A stretch of 64,000 bases of DNA from JARRLC01 sp050290865. Lineage in GTDB: Bacteria > Pseudomonadota > Alphaproteobacteria > Rhizobiales > Rhodomicrobiaceae. The position numbers and the translations under genes are program-made. The notes under the pieces were generated by a model. That model saw nothing but the letters and a program-made list of their open reading frames with translations, did no database searches and was not told the origin of the DNA. The stretch covers positions 1 to 64,000 of the forward strand of contig JBNKIW010000009.1 of NCBI GenBank assembly GCA_050290865.1, given 5' to 3'. Below, in pieces: positions 45,396-53,945 of the stretch; the stretch's first letter is position 1, and each line of letters starts with the position of its first letter.

Positions 45396-46295
45396 TCAAC
45401 GCGCGCGGCGCTTGCGTTCGACGAGCTTCATGATCATCGGGGTCAGAATGAGTTGCATGGCGATATCCAGCTTTCCACCCGGAATGACGATCGTATTGGC
45501 CCGCGACATGAAACTGTCGTGGATCATCGAGATCAGATAGGAAAAATCAATGCCATGCGGATCCTTGAAGCGGATAACCACAAGTGACTCGTCCGGCGCC
45601 GGGATCCAGCGCGCGATGAACGGGTTGGACGTATCCACGGTCGGCACGCGCTGGAAGTTGATGTCGGTCTCCGTGAACTGTGGGCAGATGTATTTCACAT
45701 AGTCGTGCATGCGGCGGAGAATGGTGTCGGTGACGGCCTCGGTGGAATAGCCGCGCGAGGCTTTGTCACGGTGGATCTTCTGGATCCATTCCAGATTGAC
45801 GACCGGCACCACGCCGATCTTGAGATCGCCCCACTGCGCCAGATCGACCTCTTCGGTCATGACCGCGCCGTGCAGGCCCTCATAGAAGAGAAGGTCGCCG
45901 TCCGTCGGCAGGTCCTCCCATTCGGTGAAGGTGCCGGGCGCCGTGCCATAGCGCTCGGCTTCCAGTTCATCATGGACATAGTGGCGCGTCTTGCCGGTGC
46001 CCGTCTCGGCGTAGCTGCGAAAGGTTTCCTCCAACTTGTCGAGGATATTCGCCTCCGGACCGAAATGGCTGAAAGTGTTGTCGTGGTTCCGGGCGGCCTC
46101 GGCCATCGCCGCTTTCATTTCCTCGCGGTTGTAGCGGTGAAAGGCGTCGCCTTCGATGGTCGCCGCTTCCACGCCCTCGCGCCGGAAGATCCGGTCGAAG
46201 GTCTGCTTGACGGTCGTGGTGCCCGCGCCTGAAGAGCCGGTGACGGAGATTATGGGATGCTTTTGGGACAAGGGTCGCTCTCCTCGGTGACTCAA
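45396..46295 (-). CDS. cbbP: Phosphoribulokinase
   Basis: The kinase makes ribulose 1,5-bisphosphate from ribulose 5-phosphate and is specific to the Calvin cycle. The P-loop is VTGSSGAGTTTVKQTF, with GTT instead of GKT as usual in class I bacterial enzymes. EGDAFHRYNREEM carries the catalytic Asp, and LLFYEGLHGAVM the Walker-B-like acid. The frame opens at ATG 46295, overlapping the cbbF stop by four bases. TTG 46271, with GAGGAG seven bases upstream, gives a more typical start (MSQKHPIIS) and may be the true one. Confidence 0.96.
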   Translation of the reverse strand: MSHRGERPLSQKHPIISVTGSSGAGTTTVKQTFDRIFRREGVEAATIEGDAFHRYNREEMKAAMAEAARNHDNTFSHFGPEANILDKLEETFRSYAETGTGKTRHYVHDELEAERYGTAPGTFTEWEDLPTDGDLLFYEGLHGAVMTEEVDLAQWGDLKIGVVPVVNLEWIQKIHRDKASRGYSTEAVTDTILRRMHDYVKYICPQFTETDINFQRVPTVDTSNPFIARWIPAPDESLVVIRFKDPHGIDFSYLISMIHDSFMSRANTIVIPGGKLDIAMQLILTPMIMKLVERKRRAR

Positions 46296-47332
46296 CTGCG
46301 CAGCAGGCCGCGCCTGCCGAAAAGCGGTGAACGTTCGTACATGGTTGACGGATCGGCTTTGTACCGGGCGATGCGGTCGATTTCGCCCGCGGACCCGAAT
46401 ATCAACGGCGTGCGCTGGTGGATGGCCGATGGCACGATATCGAGAATCCGTGTCCCGCCATCGAAAGCCTTGCCGCCCGCCTGCTCGACGAGAAACGCGA
46501 TCGGATTGCCCTCATAGACGAGCCGCAGCCTGCCGTTCTCGTAACCTTTGCGCGCATCCGCCGGATAAAGGAAGACGCCGCCGCGGACCAGGATGCGGTG
46601 ACACTCCGCCACGAGCGACGCGATCCAGCGCATATTGACGTCCTCGCCGCGCGGGCCTTCCCGCCCGGTGATGCAATCGTCGATATAGGAGCGCACCGAG
46701 GGGCTCCAGTGCCTGTAATTCGAAGCGTTGATCGCGTATTCGTTCGAATCCCGCGGGATGGTGACATTCGCCGCGGTCAGCCGGTATTGCCGCGCCGCCG
46801 GGTCGAGCGTGAAGGCGAGCGTACCCTCCCCGACCGTCAGCAGCATCTCGGTGCGCGGCCCGTAGATGACATAGCCGGCAGCGCATTGCGCGGACCCCGG
46901 CTGCATGAAGATCGCCTCCGCGCGTCCCCCGGCGGGCACCGGCATGACGGAGAAGATGGTGCCGATCGAGACGTTGGTGTCGATGTTCGACGAGCCGTCC
47001 AGCGGGTCGATGGCGACGCCCACCAGCCCCTCGCCGAAGACCAGCGGCGCCCCCAGTTCCTCCGACGCGACGGACGCAACGGCCGGGCCCTTCAGCGCCG
47101 CGATGATGCGGTCATTCGCCAGAACATCGAGCGCTTTCTGCCCGTCGCCGCTCCCGGCCGTACCCGCTTCGGCGCTGAGGTTTCCGCCGAGCGCCCCGAT
47201 GGCGATCCGGCCCGCGATGTCGGCGCTGGCCTCGGCGATGCCTCGGATGACCGCCGCGGTGGCGTCCTTTTGCGGATCGCCCTGCGACCACGGCGACAGA
47301 TACGCATCAAGCGTGATATGCTCGGTCATCAC
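46292..47332 (-). CDS. cbbF: Fructose-1,6-bisphosphatase class I (Calvin operon copy)
   Basis: The enzyme hydrolyses fructose 1,6-bisphosphate, and many bacterial CbbF proteins also act on sedoheptulose 1,7-bisphosphate. The 346-residue protein shows ASEELGAPLVFGE, the metal motif VAIDPLDGSSNIDTNVSIGT, and the substrate-binding NEYAINASNYRHW and MRWIASLVAECHRILVRGGVFLYP. FLVEQAGGKAFDGGTRILD is the usual C-terminal motif. It is the first gene of the cbb operon, divergent from cbbR across 268 bases, and overlaps cbbP by four bases. Confidence 0.96.
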   Translation of the reverse strand: MMTEHITLDAYLSPWSQGDPQKDATAAVIRGIAEASADIAGRIAIGALGGNLSAEAGTAGSGDGQKALDVLANDRIIAALKGPAVASVASEELGAPLVFGEGLVGVAIDPLDGSSNIDTNVSIGTIFSVMPVPAGGRAEAIFMQPGSAQCAAGYVIYGPRTEMLLTVGEGTLAFTLDPAARQYRLTAANVTIPRDSNEYAINASNYRHWSPSVRSYIDDCITGREGPRGEDVNMRWIASLVAECHRILVRGGVFLYPADARKGYENGRLRLVYEGNPIAFLVEQAGGKAFDGGTRILDIVPSAIHQRTPLIFGSAGEIDRIARYKADPSTMYERSPLFGRRGLLRS

Positions 47333-47546
47333 GGTACCTCGAAACTGTATTTCAAGCAGCCGGTGCCTTTCCCCGAAGGGCTAAGTCCCTGGCATGGCAT
47401 CGGGTGACTGCTTCTCATGGCCAGGACCAGTCTGCAAGACCGGCCCTTGCGATGCGACGTCAAGGCAGCGCGATACCTTGTAACCTTATTTGCCGGACAG
47501 CCTTGTGGTATGCCCGATCAACCGCATTCTGGCAAAGCCTCCATAG

Positions 47547-47590
47547 TTAGTAAAATTAAATTCGCTTGGCATTCAGATAAAATTCTCTTA
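47547..47590. promoter_or_regulatory. Two candidate CbbR (LysR-type) boxes
   Basis: TTA-N7-TAA (47547-47559) and TAA-N7-TTA (47578-47590) fit the TNA-N7-TNA pattern known for CbbR sites. They lie just before the cbbR start in the cbbR-cbbF intergenic region, in a short AT-rich stretch. The pattern is loose, so chance matches are possible in such DNA. Confidence 0.4.
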
Positions 47591-47600
47591 ATTTCATGAG

Positions 47601-48617
47601 ATGCGCAACGTCAGTCTGAGGCAGCTCCGCGCCGTCGCCGGAATTGCCAGAACCGGGAAAATATTGGGGGCCGCCGACCTGCTCGGCGTCACGCCGCCAG
47701 CCGTCACGCTGCAATTGAAGCAGCTTGAGGAAAACCTTCGGCTGCCAGCATTCGAGCGCACCCGCGAGGGCATGCGCCTGACCGCGGCGGGTGAGCAGGT
47801 GCTCGACTGCGTCCACCGCATCGAAGCAGCGCTCGCCGCGTGCGAGGAGGCGCTGAACGCCATGCGCGGCCTCAAAGGCGGGTCGGTGGCCATCGGTGCT
47901 GTCAGCACGGCGAAATATTTCGCTCCCGCCGCGCTCGGTGCCTTCAAGCGCGTCCATCCCGAGGTGGACATCCAGCTCTTCGTGGGCAACCGCCAGGAAA
48001 CGATACGCTCGCTTGCCACGCTCGAATTCGACCTGATGATCATGGGCCGCCCGCCCGAAGACATCTCGGTCGAGAAGGCCGTGATCGGCGACCACCCGCA
48101 TGTCATCATCGCGGCGCCCGACCACCGTCTCGCGCATCAGCGGAACATCTCCATCGCCGACCTCGCGGATGAGACCTTCCTGACCCGCGAAAAAGGCTCG
48201 GGCACGCGCAGCCTGATGGAGCACCTTTTCGAGGAAGGCGGTGTGAACCCGCCGAGGGGAATGGAAATCGCCTCGAACGAGACGATCAAGCAGGCCGTCA
48301 TGGCCGGCCTGGGGATCGCGTTCATCTCGGCGCATACGGTCGGGGCGGAAATCGAGATGGAGCGGCTGGTGATCCTCGACGTCGTCGGGCTGCCCATCCT
48401 GCGGCAATGGCACATCGTGCGCCACAACGAGAAACGGTTGATGCCCGCAGCGGCGGCGCTCTGGACGTTCCTTCAGCGCGAGGGACAGGCGTTTCTGCCC
48501 AGCCCCGCGGGCGCGTGGACGGGGCCGAGGAAGCGGGTCGACGCTGGCGCGGCCGGCGAGACCGGCGGCGAAGTGACGTCACCGCGAATCGAGGGGCTGA
48601 GCGTAGGCGAGGATTAG
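47601..48617 (+). CDS. cbbR: LysR-type regulator of the cbb operon
   Basis: CbbR activates Calvin-cycle operons in response to metabolites such as RuBP or NADPH. The 338-residue protein has the LysR helix-turn-helix LRQLRAVAGIARTGKILGAADLLGVTPPAVTLQLKQLEE and the CbbR-like effector domain: GAVSTAKYFAPAALGAF, LFVGNRQETIRSL, DLMIMGRPPED. Orientation divergent from cbbF is the classic arrangement. The C-terminal 40 residues, rich in Gly, Arg and Ala, extend beyond the usual end. ATG 47601 has only a weak ribosome-binding site, in line with low regulator expression. Confidence 0.93.
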   Translation: MRNVSLRQLRAVAGIARTGKILGAADLLGVTPPAVTLQLKQLEENLRLPAFERTREGMRLTAAGEQVLDCVHRIEAALAACEEALNAMRGLKGGSVAIGAVSTAKYFAPAALGAFKRVHPEVDIQLFVGNRQETIRSLATLEFDLMIMGRPPEDISVEKAVIGDHPHVIIAAPDHRLAHQRNISIADLADETFLTREKGSGTRSLMEHLFEEGGVNPPRGMEIASNETIKQAVMAGLGIAFISAHTVGAEIEMERLVILDVVGLPILRQWHIVRHNEKRLMPAAAALWTFLQREGQAFLPSPAGAWTGPRKRVDAGAAGETGGEVTSPRIEGLSVGED

Positions 48618-48635
48618 TACGCCCCTTTCCGGGTG

Positions 48636-50033
48636 TCACTCCTCCTTGGCCTCGGCGTCGCGCTCTTCTTCCGTTTCCGGAACCGGCGCCAGGAACTGCG
48701 ACTTCTCCGGCACGCGCAGACAGGCGCGCACGCCCTTGGCAGCGGTCACCGAGCCGGAATTCGCAAACATCTCGTGATTGCGTTCGATGTCGCGCAGGTC
48801 ATAGCGGTAATTCACCATCAGCCCGTGCGATTCCGCCATGCCCTTCGGCGAAGTGTCGCCAAGCCAGTTCAGCCGCTCCAACCTTGCGCCGTTGCCCAGG
48901 TGGAACCGCGCCACCGGATCGACGGGGCGTCCGCCCACATTCTTCGCCACCAGGAAATAGTGCGCCGCCGCCGCCAGCAGGACCGGCTTCAGGGCATCTG
49001 CGAGTTTCGCATCCTCGGTCCAGTCCGGCTCGTCGAGATTGTCGAGCATGGCCAGTTCGGTCGGATCGAGATAGGTGAGGATCCGCGAAGACTTGGCGCG
49101 TTTCAGCCATGCGGCAAAACCGGGAGCGGGCGACAGCGTGAGGAAGGTTTTCAGGCTGGGGATGGATCGCGCCAGATCCTCCACCACCTGCTTGATGAGG
49201 AAATTGCCGAAGGAAATGCCGCGCAGCCCCTCCTGGCAGTTGGAGATCGAGTAGAAGACGGCGGTGGCCGGCTCCGCGGGCCTGGCAAGCGGGACTTCGG
49301 CCTTCAGCACCTGATCGATCGAGGCGGGTATCTCCTGCGTCAGCGCCACCTGCACGAAGATGAGCGGTTCGTCGATGAGCGAGGGATGAAAGAACGCGAA
49401 GCAGCGCCGGTCCGCGGGATCGAGGCGCCGCCGGAGGTCGTCCCAGCCCTTGATCTGGTGCACCGCCTCATAGCGGATGATCTTTTCTAAGATGTTGGCG
49501 GGCGTGGCCCAGTCGATGCTCTGCAGAACCAGAAAGCCGCGGTTGAACCAGGAGCTCAGCATACTGGCAAAATCCGCATCCACCGCGGCGAGCGCGGCAT
49601 CGCCCCTGATGCAGCCGAGGAGATCGGCACGCATGGCCACGATCCTGGCGGTCGCACCCGGCGCAAGATTGAGGCGGCGCAGGAACTCCGCGCGTGGCGG
49701 CTCGATCGCCAGCGTCAGCCGCTTCAGCGATTCCGGCCCCGGTTCGTCGATATAGAGGCGCACCGCTTTTTCCAGCGTCTCGGCGTCGGGGCTGAACGCA
49801 TCGGCGAGGAAACGGAAATACGCCGCCCGCTTGTCCGTGCTCAAACCTTCGTAGCGTGCAAGGATCTGCCGGGCGATCGCAACGCCGGAGGCTTCCCCGC
49901 GCCCCGAGAGTAGGGCCTGCGAAAGGGTTTCTATGGTCTCGCCCTGGCCCGACGTGATGCCCGAAAGGTCAAGGAGCTGACGACCACGTTCAGAGATAGC
50001 TGTCAGAAGTTCCTGAAAAAAGGAGACATTCAT
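48636..50033 (-). CDS. Malonyl-CoA decarboxylase
   Basis: The enzyme (MatA/MLYCD family) converts malonyl-CoA to acetyl-CoA and CO2. ATG 50033 (MNVSFFQELL) after AAAAAAGG-like purines gives 465 residues. The N-terminal helical domain is followed by the GNAT-like catalytic domain: CFAFFHPSLIDEPLIFVQVALT carries the conserved His-Pro and Glu, VFYSISNCQEGLRGISFGNFLIK the Ser and CoA-binding region, and FHLGNGARLERLNWLGD the C-terminal signature. MatB and MatC genes for malonate use are absent. A divergent GntR gene is adjacent, as in rhizobial mat operons. Confidence 0.94.
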   Translation of the reverse strand: MNVSFFQELLTAISERGRQLLDLSGITSGQGETIETLSQALLSGRGEASGVAIARQILARYEGLSTDKRAAYFRFLADAFSPDAETLEKAVRLYIDEPGPESLKRLTLAIEPPRAEFLRRLNLAPGATARIVAMRADLLGCIRGDAALAAVDADFASMLSSWFNRGFLVLQSIDWATPANILEKIIRYEAVHQIKGWDDLRRRLDPADRRCFAFFHPSLIDEPLIFVQVALTQEIPASIDQVLKAEVPLARPAEPATAVFYSISNCQEGLRGISFGNFLIKQVVEDLARSIPSLKTFLTLSPAPGFAAWLKRAKSSRILTYLDPTELAMLDNLDEPDWTEDAKLADALKPVLLAAAAHYFLVAKNVGGRPVDPVARFHLGNGARLERLNWLGDTSPKGMAESHGLMVNYRYDLRDIERNHEMFANSGSVTAAKGVRACLRVPEKSQFLAPVPETEEERDAEAKEE

Positions 50034-50188
50034 GCATACAATCCCGTTTCTTGTGGCAGACGTAATCCTGCTGAAAAGCCGCCCTTGCTGGTATTCAATG
50101 TCGCAAGGGCATATTTCCCCTGACAAGATCGGAAGCGCCAGCTAAGATGCTTTTCCTGAACTATACACGAACAAATTTCCTGTATGCA
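50033..50188. promoter_or_regulatory. Candidate operator pair between malonyl-CoA decarboxylase and gntR
   Basis: TGCATACA (50033-50040) and its inverse TGTATGCA (50181-50188) flank the divergent control region. The first touches the decarboxylase start codon. TGTATnCA-like half-palindromes resemble operators of FCD-type GntR regulators such as MatR. This is a visual match only. Confidence 0.3.
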
Positions 50189-50331
50189 CAGCGCAGTGCT
50201 GTCGTGAAGCGCGATCAGGCGTCGGTCTGACCGGCCAACTCGCGGCAGCGCCATCCGAAGCCGGTTTCCGTATTTCATCATCCGGCTGACTCGGGGCGCG
50301 GTTGCTTCGCTATTGGAGAACGGGGCCGCTC

Positions 50332-51072
50332 ATGCCGCCTTCGATTGCCGAGAAGCTCAAGCAGAAGCTGGAGCGAGAAATCCTCATGTTCAACCTGAAA
50401 CCGGGGGAGCGGCTTGACGAGACCAAGCTGGCGGAACGGTACGGCACGTCCCGCACGCCAGTGCGCGAGGCGCTGCGGCAGCTGGCGGCGGAGGGGTTCG
50501 TGTCGATCCGTACGCATCGTGGTGCCGTGGTGGCCGGTCTGAGCATTGCCGAACTCGTGGACATGTTCGAAATGATGGCCGTCTATGAGGGCGTCTGCGC
50601 GCGTCTCGCCACGACCCGCGCCAGCCCCGAGGAACTGGCGCAGATTTTCGACGCACACGACTGCTGCCGCCTGGCGAGCGAAACCGACGACTACGAGGCC
50701 TACTGTCTCGCCAATGCCCGCTTTCATGACGCCTTCTACCGCGCCAGCCACAACAGCCAGCTCATCAAGCAGGCCGTGTGTACGCGCAACCGGGTCGGCA
50801 CCTACCGCCGTTTCCAGCACCGCCGCACTCATCGCATGCGCGATTCCTATCGCGAGCATGATTCCGTGGTCTGCGCCATCCGCAAAGGCGACGCCGACGA
50901 GGCCGACCGCCTGATGCGCGAGCACATCGCGGTGCAGAGCACGCATATCACGTCGCTGATCGCGCGGCTTCCCCCCGAATATTTCAGCGAGCCGGCGCGC
51001 GACCAGCCCTGCAACGCGCTGTCAAAGCCCGACACACACGCCTATCCGGCGGCGGCGCTGGCGTTCGAGTGA
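50332..51072 (+). CDS. GntR-family regulator with FCD domain (MatR-like)
   Basis: The 246-residue protein starts at ATG 50332. The N-terminal winged helix is SIAEKLKQKLEREILMFNLKPGERLDETKLAERYGTSRTPVREALRQL in pieces: KPGERLDE, RYGTSRTPVREALRQL. The C-terminal FCD effector domain has DMFEMMAVYEGVCARLA, NARFHDAFYRASHN and the metal-binding-type histidine pattern ending in LMREHIAVQSTHI. Being divergent from malonyl-CoA decarboxylase, it is likely the local repressor, as MatR is for the rhizobial mat genes. The effector is inferred to be malonate or a CoA ester. Confidence 0.88.
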   Translation: MPPSIAEKLKQKLEREILMFNLKPGERLDETKLAERYGTSRTPVREALRQLAAEGFVSIRTHRGAVVAGLSIAELVDMFEMMAVYEGVCARLATTRASPEELAQIFDAHDCCRLASETDDYEAYCLANARFHDAFYRASHNSQLIKQAVCTRNRVGTYRRFQHRRTHRMRDSYREHDSVVCAIRKGDADEADRLMREHIAVQSTHITSLIARLPPEYFSEPARDQPCNALSKPDTHAYPAAALAFE

Positions 51073-51091
51073 GTCGCGCGGCGCGGCCGCC

Positions 51092-51952
51092 TCAGCGAAA
51101 CACCACCGTCCGGCCGCCGTTCACCAGAATCCGCTGCTCGGCGTGCCATTTCACGGCGCGGGCCAGGACGACGCATTCGATGTCCCGCCCCGCCGCCACC
51201 AGATCCTTGGGCTGCATGGCGTGATCCACGCGCGTCACCTCCTGCTCGATGATCGGCCCCTCGTCCAGCACCGCCGTGACGTAATGGGCCGTCGCCCCGA
51301 TCAGCTTCACGCCGCGCGCATGCGCCTGATGATAGGGCCTTGCCCCCTTGAAACTCGGCAGGAAGGAATGGTGGATGTTGATCGCCCGGCCCTCCAGCCT
51401 GCGGCAGAGATTGTCCGACAGAATCTGCATATAGCGGGCGAGCACGACGAAGTCCGCCTTCTCCTCCTCGATGAGTTCCAGGAGCCGTCCCTCCTGCCGT
51501 GTCTTGGTCTCGGCGGTCATCGGCAGATGGTGAAACGGAATGTCGTGGCTGGCGGCGAGCTGATAGAAATCACGGTGATTGGAAACGATGGCCGGGATCT
51601 CGATGGCCAGCGCGCCGATGCCGTGGCGGTAGAGCAGATCGTTCAGACAATGGCCGAAACGGGAAACCATGATGATCGCGCGCGGACGGCGCGAGAGATC
51701 GTGAATGTTCGCCGTCATCTGGAAGCGCTCGAAAACAGGCTGGAATGCCGCCTCAATCTCCACATGGCGCGCCGTCGGCGGGGCGGAGAACGACACGCGC
51801 ATGAAAAAACGGCCGGTACCGCGGTCACCGAACTGTGCGCTGTCGGTGATGTTACACCCATTGGCAGCCAGACAATCGGCTATGGCAAGGACAATACCCG
51901 GCTGATCCGGACAGGACAGCGTCAGGACGAAATTCGGCTCGGCGGCGTTCAC
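51092..51952 (-). CDS. purU: Formyltetrahydrofolate deformylase
   Basis: PurU hydrolyses 10-formyl-H4F to formate and H4F, balancing the folate C1 pool. The 286-residue protein begins at a GTG. It has an N-terminal ACT domain (VLTLSCPDQPGIVLAIADCLAANGCNI) and a C-terminal formyltransferase-like domain. IVSNHRDF and VLARYMQILSDNL are typical, and the catalytic set is Asn-His-Asp: INIHHSFLPSFKGARPYHQA and ATAHYVTAVLDEGPIIEQ. In methylotrophs this enzyme can release formate from folate-bound C1 units. It is convergent with the gntR gene and not in an operon with the H4MPT genes. Confidence 0.95.
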   Translation of the reverse strand: MNAAEPNFVLTLSCPDQPGIVLAIADCLAANGCNITDSAQFGDRGTGRFFMRVSFSAPPTARHVEIEAAFQPVFERFQMTANIHDLSRRPRAIIMVSRFGHCLNDLLYRHGIGALAIEIPAIVSNHRDFYQLAASHDIPFHHLPMTAETKTRQEGRLLELIEEEKADFVVLARYMQILSDNLCRRLEGRAINIHHSFLPSFKGARPYHQAHARGVKLIGATAHYVTAVLDEGPIIEQEVTRVDHAMQPKDLVAAGRDIECVVLARAVKWHAEQRILVNGGRTVVFR

Positions 51953-52137
51953 GCGGGTGGTTCCCCTGTTATCGTTGCGGCAATACTGTCTTTCGCGCGC
52001 ATCATCGGCCGTTCAGCGACGGGATGCAACGTTCGCTGTACCCGGTCCGCACAACACGTTCACGCCACGAGAGATTTGTAGTAAACCGCCGCATGGGCAA
52101 GAAACGCCGCTGTCTGGTGTGGCGGGAGGCACTGCGA

Positions 52138-52956
52138 ATGACGCTTCGATTTCCGTTTATGGTTCTGTGGGTTGCAGCAGCCCTCGTGGTGGCGCAGGGG
52201 TATGCCGCGGGTGCCGGTGTGCTTGAGGACGTCAAGGCGAAGGGCGTGCTCAGGGTGGCCGTGAAAGCCGACTATCCGCCTTTCGGCTTCCGTGATCCAA
52301 CGGGGCAGATTGTCGGGATCGAGGCCGATCTCGCGGCGGACGTCGCCCGGCGCCTCGGGGTCGAATTGCGGCTCAAACCGGTGGCGGCCTCGGCCCGTCT
52401 GCAGTTCCTCGCCACGGACAAGGCCGATCTGTCGATCGCCACCATGAGCGTGACCGAGCACCGCAAGAGAGAAACCGGGGTTATCGAGCCGTATTATTAC
52501 GCGGCGGGCGTGGCGATGCTCGTGCCCAAGGCGGCGAACATCAGGAGCGCCGCCGATCTGAAAGGCAAGGTGGCGTGCGCCGTCCCGGAGTCCTATTTCA
52601 GCGGTGCGTTGCGCGCAATGACCGGGCAGGCGCTGGCACGCTTCAAGAGCGTAAAGAAGAATGAAAAGGCGCTGCTTGCCGGCCAGTGTGCGGCGTTCGT
52701 TCACGACGATGTGATCCTGATGCAAAAGAAGCGCACCGCCGATAAATGGAAGGATTTCGACGTCGTGCCGCTCGACATCGCTCCCCGGCCGTGGGCCATT
52801 GCCGTGAAATCGGGCGAGAAGGACGCGGCCTGGGGCCGGTTTCTGGCCGGTGTCGTCCGCGACTGGCACCGCACCGGCCTGCTGGTGGAAGCCGAGAAGA
52901 AATGGCTCGGCCAGAATACCAGATGGGTGCTGGAGCAGCATCGGGCAGCGAAATAA
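52138..52956 (+). CDS. Amino-acid-type ABC transporter substrate-binding protein
   Basis: ATG 52138 with GGAGG nine bases upstream gives 272 residues; earlier in-frame ATGs (52024, 52093) would add a non-signal extension. A signal peptide (TLRFPFMVLWVAAALVVAQG) is followed by the family-3 binding-protein fold: LRVAVKADYPPFGFRDPTGQIVGIEADLA split over the first strand, ADLSIATMSVTEHRK, and a C-terminal RDWHRTGLLVEAEKKWLG. Permease and ATPase genes are missing on both sides, so it is an orphan binding protein that may use a remote transporter or act as a sensor. The ligand is unknown. Confidence 0.88.
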   Translation: MTLRFPFMVLWVAAALVVAQGYAAGAGVLEDVKAKGVLRVAVKADYPPFGFRDPTGQIVGIEADLAADVARRLGVELRLKPVAASARLQFLATDKADLSIATMSVTEHRKRETGVIEPYYYAAGVAMLVPKAANIRSAADLKGKVACAVPESYFSGALRAMTGQALARFKSVKKNEKALLAGQCAAFVHDDVILMQKKRTADKWKDFDVVPLDIAPRPWAIAVKSGEKDAAWGRFLAGVVRDWHRTGLLVEAEKKWLGQNTRWVLEQHRAAK

Positions 52957-53088
52957 AGGGCGCGGAGCGAGGGCGGCAGCGCCGGTTTGGGGTGGGTCCG
53001 ATTGCCGCAAGCGACGGTTGCTGTTTGCCACGGCAGGGTGTTGCGGTTATTTGCTTGCGTATTGCAAGCATAGCCCCGTAGACCGAAG

Positions 53089-53508
53089 ATGCAGAAAAAG
53101 AGACTTTCTCCCCGCCGCTCGGACTGTCCGCTCAACGCCGCGCTCGAAGTGTTCGGCGATCGCTGGACGCTGCTGGTCGTACGCGATCTGATGTTCGGCG
53201 GCCGTTGCAGCTACCGCGATTTTCTGAAAGCCGATGAGAAGATCGCCACGAACATTCTGGCCGAGCGCCTGAACCGCCTCGAAGCCCACGGCATCGTCGA
53301 GAAGCAGCGCGATCCCGAGGACGGCCGCAAGGTCAATTACCAGCTCACCGATAAGGGGATGGATCTCGCGCCGGTGATCGTCGAGATGATCGTATGGGGC
53401 GCCCGCCACGAGGATACCGACACCGCGCCTGCGGTCCTTCATGAAATGACGGCCAACCGCGATTCGTTCATCGCCGGCCTGCGCGACAGGTGGCAAATCC
53501 TGCGCTGA
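53089..53508 (+). CDS. HxlR-family transcriptional regulator
   Basis: The 139-residue winged-helix protein has the HxlR opening CPLNAALEVFGDRWTLLVVRDLMFGG, then RYRDFLKA-like (SYRDFLKADEKIATNILAERLNRLEAHGIV in pieces) and the wing DGRKVNYQLTDKGMDL. HxlR was named for the formaldehyde-inducible hexulose-phosphate operon of Bacillus, but the family is broad and reacts to many electrophiles and oxidants. The N-terminal Cys13 is the only cysteine in the usual sensing position. No hxlAB genes are here, so a formaldehyde link is not supported. Confidence 0.9.
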   Translation: MQKKRLSPRRSDCPLNAALEVFGDRWTLLVVRDLMFGGRCSYRDFLKADEKIATNILAERLNRLEAHGIVEKQRDPEDGRKVNYQLTDKGMDLAPVIVEMIVWGARHEDTDTAPAVLHEMTANRDSFIAGLRDRWQILR

Positions 53509-53945
53509 GGCTCCCGGCAGAGGTCATTATACGGCGCTGCGGGAGAAGATGCGACCGGCGGCGCCATATCCGCCTCGGCTGCGTTGGCTGTGAGGATGTC
53601 TTCGCCGAGGTGAATCGTTTGTTATGGTGCCGCCGGTCGGCTGTGCCCCGATGGAACAAGCTGACGGTATCCGTTAAGCATGATGATTGTGCTAAGGAAA
53701 ACATTCAAATTGTCGGCACTGGCGCTTTTTCGTCCAAAAATGTGCCAGGGCGCGTTAGCGGAGCGCCGGTAGCGGTTGGCAACATGGGCGAAAACACGCA
53801 CTGAACCCCATCCAACCGGCACGGGTCTCGCACTTGTTGCCCAGCCGTCCTTTACCCGGCATCACCTCCAACGCCAGATCTGGCGCAGCAGCCAACGCGA
53901 AACCAAGGCCCCACACCGCATCTTGTGGAATACGCCCGAACGGTT
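53509..53945. other. Intergenic region, no gene recognised
   Basis: About 440 bases lie between the HxlR regulator and the glycosyltransferase, all on the plus strand. Short open frames on both strands show no start signal or family likeness. A slightly AT-richer part near 53630-53720 (TTAAGCATGATGATTGTG, AAACATTCAAATTG) may hold the promoter of the downstream pair. No strong hairpin with a T run was found. Confidence 0.4.

Noticed and set aside
43414..45540. Long plus-strand open frame opposite transketolase
   Set aside because: Antisense shadow with no start signal and no family likeness.
53089..53508. HxlR regulator as a formaldehyde sensor
   Set aside because: No hxlA/hxlB genes are present and the family name alone does not show ligand specificity.
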